In this document: positions 63,354-64,000 of the stretch, in pieces | Numbering within the stretch: the first letter of the stretch is position 1 | Layout of the letters: every line of letters starts with the position of its first letter | Source: Streptomyces sp. NBC_01298 | Lineage (GTDB): Bacteria; Actinomycetota; Actinomycetes; Streptomycetales; Streptomycetaceae | Reading direction: 5' to 3' | Assembly (NCBI RefSeq): GCF_035978755.1 | Contig: NZ_CP108414.1 | Location: 4,712,001 to 4,776,000, forward strand | DNA length: 64,000 nt | Notes under the pieces: model-generated | Database searches by the model: none | Told to the model about the DNA's origin: nothing | What the model saw: the letters and a program-made list of their open reading frames with translations, nothing else | Translations under genes and position numbers: made by a program

Positions 63354-63369
63354 TGTGAACGCGTTCACA
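63354..63369. promoter_or_regulatory. Rex operator (ROP) upstream of cydA
   Basis: TGTGAACGCGTTCACA matches the S. coelicolor Rex consensus TGTGAAC-N3-TTCACA exactly. Rex senses NADH/NAD+ and represses cyd genes until oxygen is limited. It is 85 bases before the cydA start. ACATAATG at 63338-63345 may be a -10 region, so the site would lie just downstream of the promoter. Confidence 0.93.
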
Positions 63370-63454
63370 AGCGTGTCCTGCTTCCTCCCGGATTGAGTGG
63401 GATACAAGAGGCAAACTGCGGCTGTGACCACGGCGAAACGAAGGAGACGACGAC

Positions 63455-64000
63455 GTGGACCTAGCTTTGGCGCCAGAGACCCTGGCGCGATGGCAGTTCG
63501 GTATTACCACCGTCTATCACTTCCTCTTCGTTCCCTTGACGATCTCGCTGGCCGCGCTCGTCGCGATCTTGCAGACCGCCTGGGTGCGTTCGGAAAAGGA
63601 GAAGTACCTCAAGGCCACCAAGTTCTGGGGCAAGCTCTTCCTGATCAACATCGCGATGGGTGTCGTCACGGGCATCGTCCAGGAGTTCCAGTTCGGCATG
63701 AACTGGTCCGACTACTCGCGGTTCGTCGGTGACATCTTCGGAGCCCCGCTGGCCTTCGAGGCGCTCATCGCCTTCTTCTTCGAGTCGACCTTCATCGGCC
63801 TGTGGATCTTCGGCTGGGACAAGCTGCCCAAGAAGATCCACCTGGCCTGCATCTGGATGGTCTCGATCGGCACCATCCTGTCCGCGTACTTCATCCTCGC
63901 GGCGAACTCCTGGATGCAGCACCCGGTCGGCTACCGCATGAACCCCGAGCGCGGCCGGGCCGAGCTCACGGACTTCTGGCTGGTGCTCACGCAGAACACC
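63455..64000 (+). CDS. cydA: Cytochrome bd ubiquinol/menaquinol oxidase subunit I, 5' part
   Basis: The gene runs off the right edge; 182 codons are visible. The product is the quinol-oxidising subunit of cytochrome bd, a high-affinity terminal oxidase in the membrane. WQFGITTVYHFLFVPLTISL holds the probable heme b595 axial His; QFGMNW, FFESTFIGLWIFGW and AANSWMQHPVGYRM are conserved CydA blocks. Four to five membrane helices are visible. GTG 63455 follows AAGGAG. The Rex operator upstream implies control by cellular redox state. Confidence 0.96.
   Translation, partial: MDLALAPETLARWQFGITTVYHFLFVPLTISLAALVAILQTAWVRSEKEKYLKATKFWGKLFLINIAMGVVTGIVQEFQFGMNWSDYSRFVGDIFGAPLAFEALIAFFFESTFIGLWIFGWDKLPKKIHLACIWMVSIGTILSAYFILAANSWMQHPVGYRMNPERGRAELTDFWLVLTQNT

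Overview
The window is a GC-rich actinobacterial chromosome segment that matches the replication-origin region of a Streptomyces. The evidence is the order gnd-dnaN-oriC-dnaA-rpmH-rnpA-yidD-yidC-khpB-rsmG-parA-parB, a DnaA with a very long disordered domain II, frequent GTG starts, twelve exact GTTTCACGTGAAAC parS sites, and the sporulation genes ssgR-ssgA. The species cannot be fixed from sequence alone. I saw no rRNA, tRNA, insertion sequence, prophage or CRISPR array.

Layout. 1-10.3 kb is the replication and segregation core: gnd (partial) and dnaN leftward, oriC (1474-2351) with many DnaA boxes, dnaA leftward, then a rightward run rpmH-rnpA-yidD-yidC-khpB, rsmG and parAB. 10.4-16 kb holds a GNAT enzyme and a leftward block: pseudokinase, ECF sigma factor, zinc-type anti-sigma factor, thioredoxin reductase and thioredoxin. 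16-22 kb has murJ, a large secreted/membrane protein and the CCA-adding enzyme, the order also known from mycobacteria. 22-32 kb has an MFS transporter, inositol-phosphate synthase with a PadR regulator, a bifunctional penicillin-binding protein, a GT87-like glycosyltransferase, an alanine-racemase-like protein and FemX. 32.7-38 kb is rpsF-ssb-rpsR-rplI, a MATE exporter and dnaB, with a second DnaA-box cluster just upstream of dnaB.

38-47.5 kb is a looser accessory zone: serine hydrolase, winged-helix protein, two GNATs, HAD hydrolase, flavohaemoglobin, NUDIX, a gamma-lyase-type PLP enzyme with a tyrosine phosphatase, a small membrane protein, a cupin and DUF5326. 47.7-49 kb is ssgR-ssgA. 49-53.9 kb has a YibE/F membrane protein, thiC under a TPP riboswitch and a glycosyltransferase. 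54-58 kb carries two paralogous collagen-like secreted proteins flanking an aldo/keto reductase and a parS pair. 58-64 kb has a membrane protein with repeated PDF motifs, a calcineurin-type phosphoesterase, a LacI regulator, hisC, a cyclophilin-fold protein, and the start of cydA behind an exact Rex operator.

The genes combine replication initiation (DnaA, DnaN, DnaB, SSB), origin segregation (ParA, ParB, parS), ribosome and membrane-insertion functions, peptidoglycan growth (MurJ, PBP, FemX) and sporulation septation (SsgA). The most distinctive non-gene signal is the layout of parS and DnaA boxes: parS sites are mostly paired, four lie inside genes always in the same reading frame, one sits in a 46-bp perfect palindrome, and DnaA boxes recur at the parAB leader and upstream of dnaB.
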